In this document: piece after piece, positions 11,001 to 23,859 of the stretch
Layout of the letters: every line of letters begins with the position of its first letter
Numbering within the stretch: position 1 is the stretch's first letter
Source of the DNA: Rhinopomastus cyanomelas
Lineage: Eukaryota; Chordata; Aves; Bucerotiformes; Rhinopomastidae
Direction: 5' to 3'
Assembly: GCA_013400115.1 (NCBI GenBank)
Contig: VXBP01008918.1
Coordinates: 39,510-103,509, forward strand
Length of the DNA stretch: 64,000 nt
The notes under the pieces: model-generated
Databases searched by the model: none
Told to the model about the DNA's origin: nothing
Seen by the model: the letters and a program-made list of their open reading frames with translations, nothing else
Program-made: the position numbers and the translations under genes

Positions 11001-14000
11001 TTGTAAACAAGTCTTGCTTTCTATGAAAATACTCATTAGTCACTGATTTCTGGGTACTTAGGTTACATGGACAAAGTAGAGTCAGTGTTTTGTCCATACT
11101 CCTCACTGATATTTTGAGGACAGGAATCTGTTCCTTAACAGACATTATTTGCACCACTAAAAGGGATATAAATCATACTTACACTTTTGAAGATTCCTGC
11201 TGTGGATGAGCTACAGCATCCAAACCTCTTGTTACAGCACTCATACTTATGTTGCAGAAATAGTCCTGCTGCTTCTTCTCAGTCCTCCGAGCAGATGGCT
11301 TCACTTGCAGGTACTGTAGCTTGTCCTTGGAACAGTGAAAAGAGTGTAAAATGCATTTGGGAAGAATGTATTAACCTACTTAAATGTCTGTCTCTATCTG
11401 GGAATCCACCTGGGCAGAATTCAGGTGTCATGATTAGCAAAACACAAGTAGCTTTCCCAAGGGTTCCTCAGCTGCAGGCTGGAAATGGCAGTGAACTACA
11501 TCAGCTGCCTTTAATAAGGCTGGTCCAAGCCTGATGACAGTTTTTTCCCCAGCAGTCCTTCTTTTGTCTCCACCTATTCTACTGGGGCAGTTCCATCTGG
11601 AAGAGGGGAGCTCTGTCANCAAGTTTAGATTTCACAAATATGAGAAATATCTGAACAAATTCAAAGGAAAGGATGAGTTTGAACAGTCTAACATGAAAAA
11701 ATCCTTTTCTATATAGTGATATTTTTAGAAATCTTAGGCAAAGTTTAAACTGACTTGAGTAATTTTGGGTAAACAGTTGGTAAATATGGTAGATGAAATG
11801 AAAAAAATTGGACAAGAATATTTGAGTGGATAATTGCATATTTCAAATTTTTGTGCTTTTTTGCACTTTGTTCAGTGCATTGAAGCATATTTTCTTTTCA
11901 AACATTCCAAACGAAAAGTGTTTTGTTAAACCCAAGAAATAAGTTGCACATCCTTCTGCAGTAATTCTACGCTTACAGGTGAATGCAGTGTGTTAATCTG
12001 AGTCTACAAGTTCTTAAAAGAAAGGTGTTTTTAATTCAGCTGAAAATTTTCCACCTTTTGATAGCTTCATGTTCCATTTTACTTTTCTCCCATAATAGCT
12101 GGTACCAATTATGCTAAGCGAGGTAAGGTCGTGAGTGGTCTCCCTTTATGGGCTACAGGCTTTATATTTATTCTGGTTACACAGGCACAAGGTAAGTGAT
12201 GCTGACTACCAAATATATTCCATTACTGATGCAGACAATTACGAAGAGGATAAGAACCTGATGCTTCAGTGCAAAACCAGCCTGAAACTGCATATTCATC
12301 AGGATTTTTGGACCATCTCTACTGACAGCTCCTCTTACTAGAGTAACTTTTGTGGAGACATTTGTAAAACTGGGCCTGACTTCACATCTATTATCTCGTT
12401 CTTAAACTTTTAAAAGCAGCTCATTTCAGCAGTGTCTGTTTAACCATGGTTCCTCTGTCATGCTGACAATCCAATCCATATGCTGATCCTGTGGTATGAG
12501 TGACATTTTGGCTGATTGACTAATTGTCAAAAGCAGCAACAGTGCAATTTCAGGTTGTGGTCTCTTTAATGAAAGAGCTATTGCTAGTTGGCCTGCGAGT
12601 TTTTATATTTGTACATGTGGCCTCACCAATTCGGACACATTTGGTGTTTCTATCATTTTTAATCCTGTAAGGAATTTCATTCTCATATAAATTTTGAAGT
12701 GTTGCTGGATACATTTTTTTCTCTTTGTTCTTCATATTTTGTTTTTAGCTAAAATAAGGTTATTATTTTCCGGTCCTCCTGGATATTTAGATAGATGTGG
12801 TTTCACAAGTCCAGCCCCCTGTGCATTTGCATTATATTCATTATGATCCATACCAACATACTTTATCATCTTTTCCCTTCAGATTATTATATTGGAGATA
12901 ACAGGTGGAGGAAAACATATTTGCATAGCTCTATTCTCACCTGCACTTCATTAATAGCCAAGTCATTTACAAAAGTAATTTTCTAGTCAGTGTTCAACCA
13001 CAATAAAATGTTCTATGTGTTCAATATTTTCAAGTAAGCAAGTCTGCAGAGAAGACCACAGGAAGAGATCAATAACAGAGAGAATCAGTAGCACTACTAC
13101 TGCATTTTCTACAGGATCTTATTCCCATAGTTTTTGTCTGACAGTGATGTCCCACATCAGAAATCTATTTTATTACACATTTCACCATACCACTGTACTG
13201 ATTGCAATGTACTTGTGATCAGAGTGACTAAGCTGGCAAGTAACTATCCTTGCATGTTCCTAAGCCTCTCAGCTGCAAAGATGGTGTCCAAGCTGGCAAA
13301 ATCTTGTGCTGCTCAAGGTGTGGTGCATATCAGGATGCATAGGACTTTATTCTCTGGAAGAATGGTCTTTGCATCCCTATTACCTGTTGCAAGCAAGAAA
13401 AAAATTCTCCCCATCAGAAGGACAAGCTGTTCTTTTTTTCTCCAAAATTGTAACCTGTGTCCATGGTTCAGGAAAATTACAAAATATATCTTGCTCTAAA
13501 AAGACTTTCATGTTTCTCTAGTTTCCTTCTGTAGGCAGAAAAACAGGTCATTGGAGCCATCTTTTCTAGTGTTTTGGACAAGCAGGATAATAGAAGAGGA
13601 TGAAAATGGATAGTTTAGTTCTACTGTGTTGCACACAAAACGCTCTCCAGTAAATTGATTGTAAAGAAAACCCCAGCCTAACAGGAGGGAGTAAAATATC
13701 ATTTGGAATTATCCACTGTAATTTTAATAAAAAAAATTACCCAAACTTCCAGATAATTAAACCTGCCTTTAAATGTAAGCATGAGTGAAAAAGTCTTCTG
13801 TAAAAGAGATATCATGTACATTTTTTTATTATCACTTAATAGTTAGAGGAGAGAGAGACTATAAGGCTCAACACCAGGAAACTAAATATAACTGCATGTT
13901 TTCATTCACTGAACAATTAAGAAAACAAAGAAACTGAAAAATTGTAGACCTTCACTCTGTGTAGCAAACGAAATGCTGAACTCACTAGTCTTTCAAACTT

Positions 14001-16437
14001 CCAGTGTGGATCTTTGTTGCTAAGTTTACTCTGACTCTCTAAATTCGTAGTGATGGAATAGCTTTTTTCTCACAAGAATAGAGTTTAGAAGAGAAGACCT
14101 GCCACATACATTCATCTTACAGAAGAATTTCATGCAAAATGTTAGGTACTTGGGTAAAGCCCTTCTGTTTTCACACTGCTATGACCTCCTACTACTGGCA
14201 TGCCATAAAAACATTCGCATCAACAGTGAATCACACTCAAGCATATCTTGCTCTGTCTGAATCTTATGAACATGGACCCAGTACAAGAGTTTGTGGATCT
14301 GTTTAATGCAGAAAATTCTGCTTGTAAAGGGTTTATTCTTTCTAGAATCAAGCTATATTTTGAAACTAAGTGCCTTTACATTATTGCGGTGTTACATTAA
14401 GAAAAGGAATCTCCTTGATCCCATTTTCTGACACTGTTGTGGTTACAGAATGTTAATTACTCATCAAGTCATGGTATTCCCAAACATCTCAGTAAGAAAA
14501 GTAGTGGTTTTAGGTGCTCTCATGAGTGAGATGGTTGAAATGAGGCTGCTGAGTTGAAGCATGGCAAGAAATCCTATAGCATTGTTAAGAAAACCCTCTG
14601 TTTATAGATACCATGCAGTTGAAACGATCTAACAGTAATAAGACTGGGAAAATGACATTGCTTTTTGTTTGGAGGATTGGAGTTAGCAGGGTTTTTCAAT
14701 GAGTCAAAGGTAGGTGAGTTGGTGTAGCTTGTTTTAAATACTTAAATTTGTGGTTCTTAAACTGTGTTTGGTAGGTTTTAGATGTTTAGGAAGATATAGT
14801 TTAGAGCAATAGAATTAATAGGACTGTTCACTTTTGAATTTTGGTAGAAACTTCAAAATTCCACCTTAAAATATCTCAGTTGAGCCCTCTTAGTCAAAAG
14901 AGGTGACAACTTATAGGTGGCACAGATACTGTTGTTTGTGTAGACATAAACAAAAATTACTTTTTCTTCTCTTAATTAAAGCTATTAGTTCAATATGGCA
15001 ACAGCAGGCAGGAGACTTTTAATCTAAGTCGCTAAAACATAAAATAGACACACTTACAGAGAAAAATACACGTGGGTTGCCTGATGCATAATAATGCAAA
15101 CCCCTCGTTTCTTCTACTGTTTTACCACAAAATTTCTGATAAGTAGTTCAAATGCAGAGTCACAATATTACATTAATTTTACTAAAGGTTTTTAAAGAGC
15201 CCCTTTGCCCATACTACCCACAGAGGATATTAGTATGGCTGTATTCATTCATTGTCAGTGGTGGGTTTAATGTGAAACTCAGTGAGGTAGGCTAAAACTG
15301 CTTCTATGTTAGACTTTAATCAAACTGTTTCTGCTGCTGTAGTTGTTAGTTAATGCAGTGTTCTCTAACTGCAGAAAGAAGTCCTGTTCAGAAATAATGC
15401 AATAGGACTTTTAATGCTAACATTTGTGTACTCTACTGCTCATAAATCGCTCTTGAAAAGAGTGTAGACATCTATTCCATTTCTAAGCATACACTCTTAT
15501 TACTTATGCCTTTTGCATAAACTTCAGTGCAGCTGAATAGTCTATTTTACTTGTTGACTGAATCCAGTATCTTGAATAAATGTGTCTGTAAAATCTTCCG
15601 TGCATCATCAGCAAAGATCTTCTAATCAGATGTATGGTATCTGTCAGTGTACGTCATCATGGACAGAGAATTGCCCTGGGTAGCTGAACTAGGGTATCCT
15701 ATAGAAGTTTAGTTCTGAATGTTCTGAACTTGGCTGAAATGGAGAAATTGAAGGCACTCAGCAGTTTTCAGAACTAGGACCTCTATTTGCACGAAGATAA
15801 TGAGAATGTACTGAAATATTTCAGGCAGAAAAAACCTGACATCAAGACACTGGTAGGCAGAAGTCATGACATAGGGCACTGCTAACATCTGCTTCCTCTG
15901 ACACACTGCAAACAGCCTCACAAAGGTCTCTAAAGCTCATGACATTATCATATTTGTCAAATCCTTCCAGAATGTGGAGTTAGCCATCCATGTCATCAAA
16001 TGCCAAGGTGACTGACATTGGCCACTGTCACACTGGTCTTGTATGCCACCCTTCCCAGAGTGGGTAACCGCAGAAGCTACCAGAGAGACTTCACAGTGCT
16101 TCTGCCTTCATTCTGGAGCTGAAGTCCTAATGTGAACAGCTAAAGGAAGCTGAGAGTGTGGCCAACAGCCCAAATGATGTTTGCTCCAGACAGATGTGAA
16201 TAGAACTTGTTTGTCCTGATTTGAATTTCTATTATAACTGCTTATTCGACACTAACTGAAGTCTCAAGCAGAGTTTTTAACGTGGATTTATGCCCATAAG
16301 CCTCATCTTTTACATATAGGCTTAACTTCAACAGGCATTGTCTTTGATGTTTCTAACTGCATTAAAAGTGCCAAACCTGGAAACCTCACGTAAAATTCCC
16401 ATATGTTTGTGCAGACAGATGGCTAAAAATAGCCTGG
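8011..16437. other. long unique region without recognisable genes
   Basis: About 8.4 kb of AT-rich sequence. None of the short open frames (for example 10598-10822, 11187-11534, 12135-12341 and 13134-13499) shows a domain, a compositional signal or clean exon borders that I can defend. There is a 17-bp palindrome at 8928-8944, a TATA-like AGTATAAAAAG near 8851 and a single N at 11619. It could be intronic or intergenic. Confidence 0.5.
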
Positions 16438-17130
16438 TTTCACAGAATCATAGAGTAGTTTTGGCTGAAAGAGACCTTCAAGATCTTCAAGTCCAACCTT
16501 TTCCTAACCCTATCATCATCACTAAGCCACATACCCCAACAGAGTATCTACCTTTCTCTTAAACACCTCCCTTCCGGTGCCTGACAACCCTTTCAGGAAA
16601 CAAATTCTTCCTGACCTCCAAACTGAACCTCCCCTGGTGCAGCTTAATTCCATTTCTCTTCATCCTATCACTTGCCAGTAGGGAGAACAAACCAACCCCT
16701 GCCTCTCTACAACCTCTTTTCAAGTACTTGTAGAAAACAATAACAACCCCCACTTCTCCACTATAAGCAGCTCCAGATTCCTCAGCCATTCCTCATAGGA
16801 CACATGTTCCAAATCCTTTACTAACTTGGTAGCTGCCTCTGTACCTTCTCCAGCACTTCAGTGTCCCTCTTGTAGTGAGGAACTCAAAACTAGATGTGGT
16901 ACTGAGCCCTGGGGGACACCACTCATGACCAGCCACCAACTGGATTTAAGTCTGTTGATCACATCTCTTTGGACTTGGCCATTTAACTCTTTTTCTACCC
17001 AGTGAAGTATATACCCATTGAAGCTCAGAGCAGTCAATTTCTCCAGGACAATGCTACGGACAACAACGTCAGGTAACTTTCTAAAATCAAGGTAGATAAC
17101 ATCCACAGCCTTTCCTTTATCCAACAAGCT
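16438..17130 (-). mobile_element. CR1 LINE with internal palm deletion
   Basis: The reversed tail (CACAGAATCATAGAGTAG) starts at about 16441. The minus-strand frame 16559-16789 gives the C-terminus (FSLEVRKNLFPERVVRH). The frame 16858-17127 gives the RT N-terminal half: LDKGKAVDVIYLDFRKLPDV, then VEKELNGQVQRDVINRL. At about 16885-16905 the copy jumps from the GVPQGSV turn straight to the LVLSSSLQEGH block, a decayed VQFWAPQFK. The FADD catalytic segment, about 450 bp in other copies, is therefore missing. No N marks this junction, so it looks like a real deletion. Confidence 0.88.
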
Positions 17131-17136
17131 GGAGTG

Positions 17137-17190
17137 TGTTGGATCAATCAGTCCCTAAGATCTCTTCCAACTTAATCATACGCTCATAGA
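17137..17190 (+). mobile_element. possible CR1 3' tail remnant
   Basis: GTGTTGGATCAATCAGTCCC, then CTAAGATCTCTTCCAACTTA, then ATCATACGCTCATAGAA resemble a plus-strand CR1 terminus abutting the 5' side of the minus-strand copy. Too short to be certain. Confidence 0.4.
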
Positions 17191-20100
17191 AAGGTTTGTA
17201 CTTGTAGCTTCAGATCACCCAGGCACATTTGTTTGTTTCAGTCACTCCAGACAGTCTGTGGCAAGAGCATCTCAGTGCTACCTCACAGCTGTGTATAGAG
17301 CACATCCTTCTATACACCATGTAAAGAATAGGAATAAATTTATCTCAAACATGACAACAATGCTATTACCAATGCAGACAGACTTAGAAACTTAGCAATG
17401 TGTCACCCTATAACAAGCAACATTGTTCTGTTGACCTGATGAAGATTTGCTATATGTGTTAATAATTGTCCCTAGGAACAGATTATGTTTCTTCTCGTCA
17501 AAATGTTGACAGAGAGATGCTTAAGTGTTTTTGGTGAAACTCTGTTCTATTCGTACCTTTCAAGATTTCAGTAAGAGCTTGGTCAGAGCTTGACTGCATA
17601 TGAAACAGCTGTTGCCATGCAATTAGAAATATTTTCTCTAGCTTTTAGTTATTTTGTCTTATTCAGCAACAAATTTATTCTTCATGAAATGAGAAGAAGC
17701 AATAAAAGTAAATTTTATCAAAGTGTAGAAGCAGGTATAAACATGAATATTGTAGGGCTGATGACTTTCATTTACTTAATGTAATCTTTTCCACTTTAAA
17801 AGGATAAGAAAAAAAATCTACTTGAGAAGTGGAAAAAAATTTGAATTCAAAACATGTCTACTTTAGCAGTTTAAGCACAGTCACTTTATCTAATCATGTC
17901 TTATGTGTTCGTTCTCTTTGACATTATGAATTTTGCACTGAGCAGGAAGAAAGGTGCAAAACGTTTCAGAACAGGCATTCTCAAAGCTGTCATTCATATC
18001 ATGTCTTTTCAAATCTTTTCCGTTCAAAAACTTCAACTTTATTGGAAACTTGTGGTGTTGAAATTTTCATCATTAAATTTTAACGATATTCCCCAGCAGT
18101 TTTGCTACACCTTTATTTTGACAGGGATGACAAAATATACTTCCATTTAAATGCACTTTGTAGTGCTTTTGACGTTTATTTTCTAGAAAGTACTTCATCA
18201 ATTTTAATGTGCATTTTCTTAGCCCTGATTTCTGCTTTTGTTGCAGGGGGGTTGTTATTTGAGATGTTTTATATTTAGGTCATTCTCATTGCGTTTTGGA
18301 CAAAGTTTGACTGTCATAAATTTATATGTAGGATTCTTAGAAAAATGTAAAGATTACTAGCACTGCACAAATCCAGTTCTGGTGTTGTCACTTGTTGTCA
18401 CTTGTGTTGCAATAGCAGACAGTACTTGTTTTTAATTCCTTATTTATTTATGATTTTGGTTGCACTACAGGTGTTGGTGGTATAAAGAATATGTGATTTT
18501 CTTTTCAAGATGAGACTAAAGGCAAGAAAAAATAACCCTATTTAAGAGTAAATGTAAAAAGCTAAGCAGTTGCTGCTTAAAAGAAGATTGTTTCCTAAGG
18601 TAGTGCCATGCCCAGCATCTAAGCAGTTAACACTCTCTGTTATGTACAGTGAGATGGTTTTGCAATCTTTGCCCAGAGTCAGACAGGAAGAGTCACCTGC
18701 ATTTCTCTCTGCAATCAGGCAGCTAGCTTAATTGGGCAATGGCACAGCCTTGCAGGATATCTTAATGAGCCAAACTGGTAGCAGGAATTGGACTCTTGAG
18801 AGAACAGAGATAGAAACCAGACAGACAAAGAGACAGGTAGAAGCTGCAGAATAAGAGAGATAAGATGGAAGAGCTCTGCCAGGGTTTAGTGCTGCTATAT
18901 ACACTTCTTTGTATTTTCTGGCCCCTTCTCACTTCTGTACCAGCTATGTGCTCAAGATACTGCTGTCTAGGTCTTCTCTGCTCTTTGAGTAGTCTTGTGG
19001 ATATTTTTGTGCTTATTGTGGCTTTTCTTCCTGAATGATCTGAATATGCAGGGAGCCAGTTTGAAAGGCTGTCCAATTTAATAGCAAATCTACCTTCACA
19101 ACATTCAGTACAATGCAGGGGGAAGAAAAGAATAAATCTAATCAAACTCTGAGGGAAAGAATCTTCAGTGTAGTTTGGACCACCTTACTAAGAGTGCCCC
19201 TGTCTTCACCTCTCACCGTTCTATCACTAAAACTCCTGGCAACAAATGAATTTTAATGAAGATCTGCTGTGCTTTAGATTTTAAATGAGATGTTTGATAA
19301 AAGAGAGAAAACTGTCTGCACATCTACCTTATGTTCCTCATGCATGCCTCCTGGTGAAAATAAATAAATAAAGGCCAGGTTATCTCTTTGCTTGTTTTCT
19401 ATAGAGATTTCCCCGCAAAGCTGTAAAAAATAGCCTGTTTTCACAGAGCTCTTTTCATGCTGATTCCCTCTCCCTGCTTCTGGTAAGAAACCGATTGCTG
19501 TATATGCAGCTTCTGTGGCTTTCTGGCTTCCTGAGCTTCCCAGACCAGCAAAGACATTTGTTTCTGTTAGCCTGAACCAGTATTAAAGTCTGTGAGGCCA
19601 GCAGCAAGTAGTTTGACAGGGCCATCTTCATCTGAGCAGAGTTTTGACACTGCATCTTACCAGGAATTTTGCAGGTGAGCTAGTCGTTAGTCCCTAACAT
19701 ACGGTGGTTTATTTGAATGCAGGGTACTGAAGAATTTAATAATGTAGTTTATCCTTTGCTTATTTGCCTGGAACTAATTTTTTCTCCAGGTGTAGAGACT
19801 ACCACTATATTTCATTCAGAGGTACCTGTGTGCATAGTAAAAGGCTGCTTGTGGTAAAATGCTCAGCTTGCTGAATGTGTTTGGTCTCCAAAGATAGCTT
19901 TCAGACCTGAACTAAGCCATGCATTGATTGTGAGGGAAAAGTAAAGGTTATGTATTTTTAGTGCATGAGTTTTGCTTTTCTCCTGTGCAGTATGTGACAC
20001 TACCTAGGTGTAAATGCCACCTCATGCAGATGTGCTAATGGAATTCCTGCTTTTATGCAACTGCTTTTTAGGGACTGAGGGGAGCTTGAAAAGCTCTGTT

Positions 20101-21594
20101 CTAATTACGATGTTTCCGTCTGTTGCTAACTGTGCAGTGTACATGTGTGACCATGTGTGTGAAGCAAAGTCCTAGCTTACAAGCAAAAGATTTTGATCAA
20201 TGGTAGCATAAACTGAAAATATAATGAACCAACAACCTTATCGCATAAACCCAAGATATTTACAGATGTAATAATATATTAGATACTGTGAATAACCTGT
20301 AGGTAGTTAGTTTGGACTGTCTTCTCTAGTTTACCACTCTAACATAACTTCTAGATAAAAAAAAAAAATCAGTATTTAAAACAAGATTCGAAAGTCCTCT
20401 GCAAGAGCAGCACTGGAAACAAAGACATGTCTATAGCACATAGAAAGGGAGTGGCAGCAACTGATACCTCTGACTACAGGCTTGAGTAGTTTTAGTTGTG
20501 TGGAGATCCATAGTGTGGTGTTTCTGAAATTAATTACCTACTCTGAGTCACTTAAATTCACTGCATGCAGGAAGCCTCAGTTAGAAACTTGAGTTCTACT
20601 CTGCCTTGCTGTTATCTCTTATGTTGTTAACCAAATGAACACATCATCACAGTTCTGAGTACTGGTCACATTTTGAAATGGATTTGTGCTTCTACTTACT
20701 TATTTCCTAAATGAGAAAATGAAACTCTTATAGGGGTAGGTTTAAGGAAGGTTTCATACAGATATTTTGATATCTGAAAGGAAATGTATTTCCCCACACA
20801 CCAATTTTAGTATCCCTCTACTGAACATGTCCTCATATGACATGGTCAATTTCCTATGCAAACAGCTGAAATTTGCCACACTAATCAGTGACTGATTTTA
20901 CTACCATGTTATAGCACAAAATGGAAATGAGATTATCATCATTCTTTCTCAGCACCATCATCATTGATGATGAGCTGTTCCGTCTACGAGGTCTTTACCT
21001 TATGTCAATGAAATGAACCAAGAATAATTGGAAGTGGGATGAAGTACACCATCATTTATTGTGCTTGATCACACTCAAGGACTCATCACTCAGGATCTAG
21101 AAGTAAAATCACTGAAGAAATAGGCTTCATATAATTTATAAAGGTGTTGGAGGAAAGCTTTCTGATTTTGTACCACTAAACAAGTTGTAATACATCTCTT
21201 AATGTATGTTTTAATATACAACTATAATTCTTCTAGTGATGATCTGTGTGCTAAATACCAACTGTTCTGTGCCTCTCCTAAACACAGTCAGGCTGTGTTT
21301 TTCATTCATCTTTTGCTCACATTGAACAAATGCAACAAATGAAGATACTTGGCCAATCTAAACTGCTTCTCCTGTGCTGGAGGAATGGTTCCACAGGATA
21401 GTACATCTGACACTTCAAGACAGTGAAAAGCAGTGGCAGAATGTATGAAAATTACTCCTCCAGAGCTTCCTTAAACTCTCACCTCACTTGTTTCAGAAGT
21501 CTTGGTTTTTTGTTTCATGTGTAGGCTCAGGCTAAGAACTTGAACCATCTTCTTGAATACGGGAAGGAAGAAAATTTTGGTCTTTGAGGTATTT
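17191..21594. other. long unique region
   Basis: AT-rich with no recognisable gene. Short open frames here (18762-19145, 17896-18150) lack any domain. A small direct repeat (TTGTCACTTG, twice) lies at about 18386-18404. Confidence 0.5.
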
Positions 21595-21602
21595 ATATAG
21601 AG
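21595..21602. repeat. hAT target-site duplication, left
   Basis: ATATAGAG here pairs with GTGTAGAG at 22282-22289, a 6 of 8 match with both differences A/G transitions. Confidence 0.75.
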
Positions 21603-22281
21603 CAGGGGTCCTCAAACCCCAGCCCATGGGCTGGATACGGCCCCTAGTATCTCCAATGCGGCCTGCCAGTAACTGAGCAGCTGCAGATGACTTCCTGCCA
21701 ACTGTGTGGCCGGGCTGAGGAGGGGGATGGCGATTTCAGAGAGGTGGGTGGCTCCCCCGTCTCTCCCTCCCTCCATCCAGCTCCCAGGCAGGACAAGCCA
21801 GGCAGCACAAACCAGCCAGCACCAGTGGGAAGCGCATCTCTCCCCTCAGAGATATATCATAATCTCAGGAACCACACTCTCAACTCAAAATTGCAACCAT
21901 CTTTGGCAGCACCTCTGTCTGTGAGCAGGCATTTTCCCTGAATGAAACATCTGAAATCTCCAATCAGATCCAGAATAACTGATGAACACTTGCATCACTT
22001 GCTACGATAGCAGTGAGAAATATGGAACCTAACACTGACCATCTCATTAACCAAAAGCAGGCCCACAGTCCACATTGAAATATTATTTGTTTTTGTTGGT
22101 TACAATTGTTCTTCATTTTAAATATTGCATTCTTTTTCCTGCTTTTTGTGCACTACTACAAATAAAATATGTGCAGTGTGCATATGAATTCGTTCATTTT
22201 TTCCCAAACTATAGCCTGGCCCCCAACAGTGTCTGAGGGACAGTGAACCGACCCCCTGTTTAAAAAGTTTGAGGACCCCTG
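21603..22281 (+). mobile_element. non-autonomous hAT transposon (internally deleted)
   Basis: A 679-bp element with perfect 15-bp terminal inverted repeats (CAGGGGTCCTCAAAC at 21603, GTTTGAGGACCCCTG ending at 22281). The flanks are ATATAGAG and GTGTAGAG, an 8-bp target duplication with two transitions, as expected of hAT. The first 235 bp match the 5' leader of the 49265-51508 element. From about 21838 the sequence matches that element's transposase C-terminus and 3' end; the parental ATIFGSTCVCEQ region is recognisable at about 21893-21930. The join is at GCAT (21834-21837). It cannot make transposase and must have been moved in trans. Confidence 0.9.
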
Positions 22282-22289
22282 GTGTAGAG
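22282..22289. repeat. hAT target-site duplication, right
   Basis: GTGTAGAG, partner of 21595-21602. T at position 2 and A at position 7 suit the usual hAT target preference (nTnnnnAn). Confidence 0.75.
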
Positions 22290-22779
22290 CTATCTTCTAC
22301 TGTGACCCTAAGTTAGCCTGTTTCTGTCCTTGCATCCTTCTGACTTGAAAAGAATACTGTGCAGACTGCCCAAATGGCAAGTTTTCACCAGAGGGATGAT
22401 CACCTGCACAAGACTGGTAAAAGGAACATGAGAACCAAGGTTTGTGGGACTGCTGAGGGAGGGTCTTGGTGAAAATGGGATGTAGAGTGAATCTATGTTG
22501 TCTATAGAGTATAGGGTTTGAAGCAGACCTTTCTGCTTTCCAAGTCCAATTTCATTTTTCGAAAGGAGCAAACTGGTTTATTCAGTTTGTAACTGAAAAG
22601 CCAACTATAATAGTTGTGGGATGATTGGAGAGAAGCAGGTGTGCAAGACGTGAGAGAATGAACATCCTTTCATTGGTATCTCACTGGATCAAGATCCTTT
22701 TTTTTTTTTAATGGCTGAAAGTGACTGATAGATTTCCATAGGGATTTGTGCTGGAGCAGACTGTTCACAACTGATCTGC
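22290..22779. other. unique spacer
   Basis: Contains a T tract at 22698-22710. Nothing else recognised. Confidence 0.5.
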
Positions 22780-23480
22780 AAAGGGAATTGGGTAGTGAGG
22801 TGGCAAAGTTTTCTGATAATGCTAAATTTATTCAGAATGCTAAGTAAGGAGTCTGAATGAGGAACACAGGGTACACTTTGTGAAACTGACTGGTAATAAA
22901 AGAGCAAGTGAGATTCACTCTTGACAAATGCAAAGTAATACTGGTTGGAAAAACAATCCATCCCTACATATACAGTGAAGATCTGTAAATTAGTTATTAC
23001 TATTCAGGAAAGACATCTTGGAGTCATTACATAACCTCACCCTGAAATCATCAGCTCCATCAGATTAATGTTTAGTGCTTGTCTCAAAAGTGAAGAGTTT
23101 TGAGAACTGGAAAAAGAATTGATAGGAAAGCAGAAAATGTCATTATGCCACTGTATAAATTCATGTTGTCCTCACATCTTGAATACTATTTGCAATTCTG
23201 TTTACAATAATGAAATATTAGAAATGGAAAAGCTACAGAAAAGGGCAAAAAGTAATGATAAATAGTGTGAAATTGTTTCCACATAAGAAAAACTGAAACC
23301 GATTTAGGTGCTTTGGACTGAATAAGAAATGGATAATGAGCACCAAGGCAGTGAGTGAATAGGAGAATGGTTATTCATACTTTCTGATGATACCAAAACA
23401 AAGCAGAAACAAATGGAATTTTAAGTTATTTCAGTCAAAGAGTAAAGAAGATTTTTATATTTATTCCAGAGAAATTGTTA
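22780..23480 (+). mobile_element. ancient CR1/L3-like LINE remnant (RT)
   Basis: This is an old LINE relic in coding orientation, heavily mutated. The ordered landmarks are: GAGGTGGCAAAGTTTTCTGA, a decayed K(F)(A)D(D) palm motif (F-S-D-N) at about 22800-22820; GACAAATGCAAAGTAATACT (DKCKVM-like) at 22922; ATCTTGGAGTCATTAC (DLGVI) at about 23010; CATCTTGAATACTATTTGCA (HLEYC.Q) at about 23176; and GAAAAGCTACAGAAAAGGGC (EKLQKRA) at about 23227. Order and spacing match the RT palm to thumb of ancient amniote CR1 elements, not the young bird CR1s. The right limit is vague. Confidence 0.7.
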
Positions 23481-23859
23481 TTAAATTGTGCAAAATTTTG
23501 GCATGGAAAAATATTTGTGATACGAGCTTAGATGGATTAAAATAAAATATTTAAATATATGAAAGAAATAATAATTAAGTGTTGATAAACACAAAGATAA
23601 AACTTGTGACTCAAGGTTCTCAAGGTGCACATTGTTATTATCTCAGAGGAAACATAAGGGTAAAGTGTCACATGACGTATGCCCTGTTTTAGCTCTTTCA
23701 TTTTGATGAGATATGTACTTTCAGAGGTGGAGAACATTGGTAGGTGGACCTGTGTTTGACCCAGTACAGCTGTACTCATGTTAAGGGTTAATAACCCACA
23801 TTTGTGTTTCACAACACAGGACGTTGATTAAACTTGTTTGCAGAGCAGAATTCGGCCTG

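Noticed and set aside
17061..17130. Independent LINE separate from the 16438 copy
   Set aside because: Reading order and strand are continuous with the same CR1 RT N-terminal half.
18762..19145. 127-codon minus-strand frame as a gene
   Set aside because: No domain; low-complexity C-terminus; no neighbouring exons or codon-usage signal.
21687..21941. 84-codon open frame inside the short hAT
   Set aside because: It lies over the non-coding leader and the deletion junction; not a protein gene.
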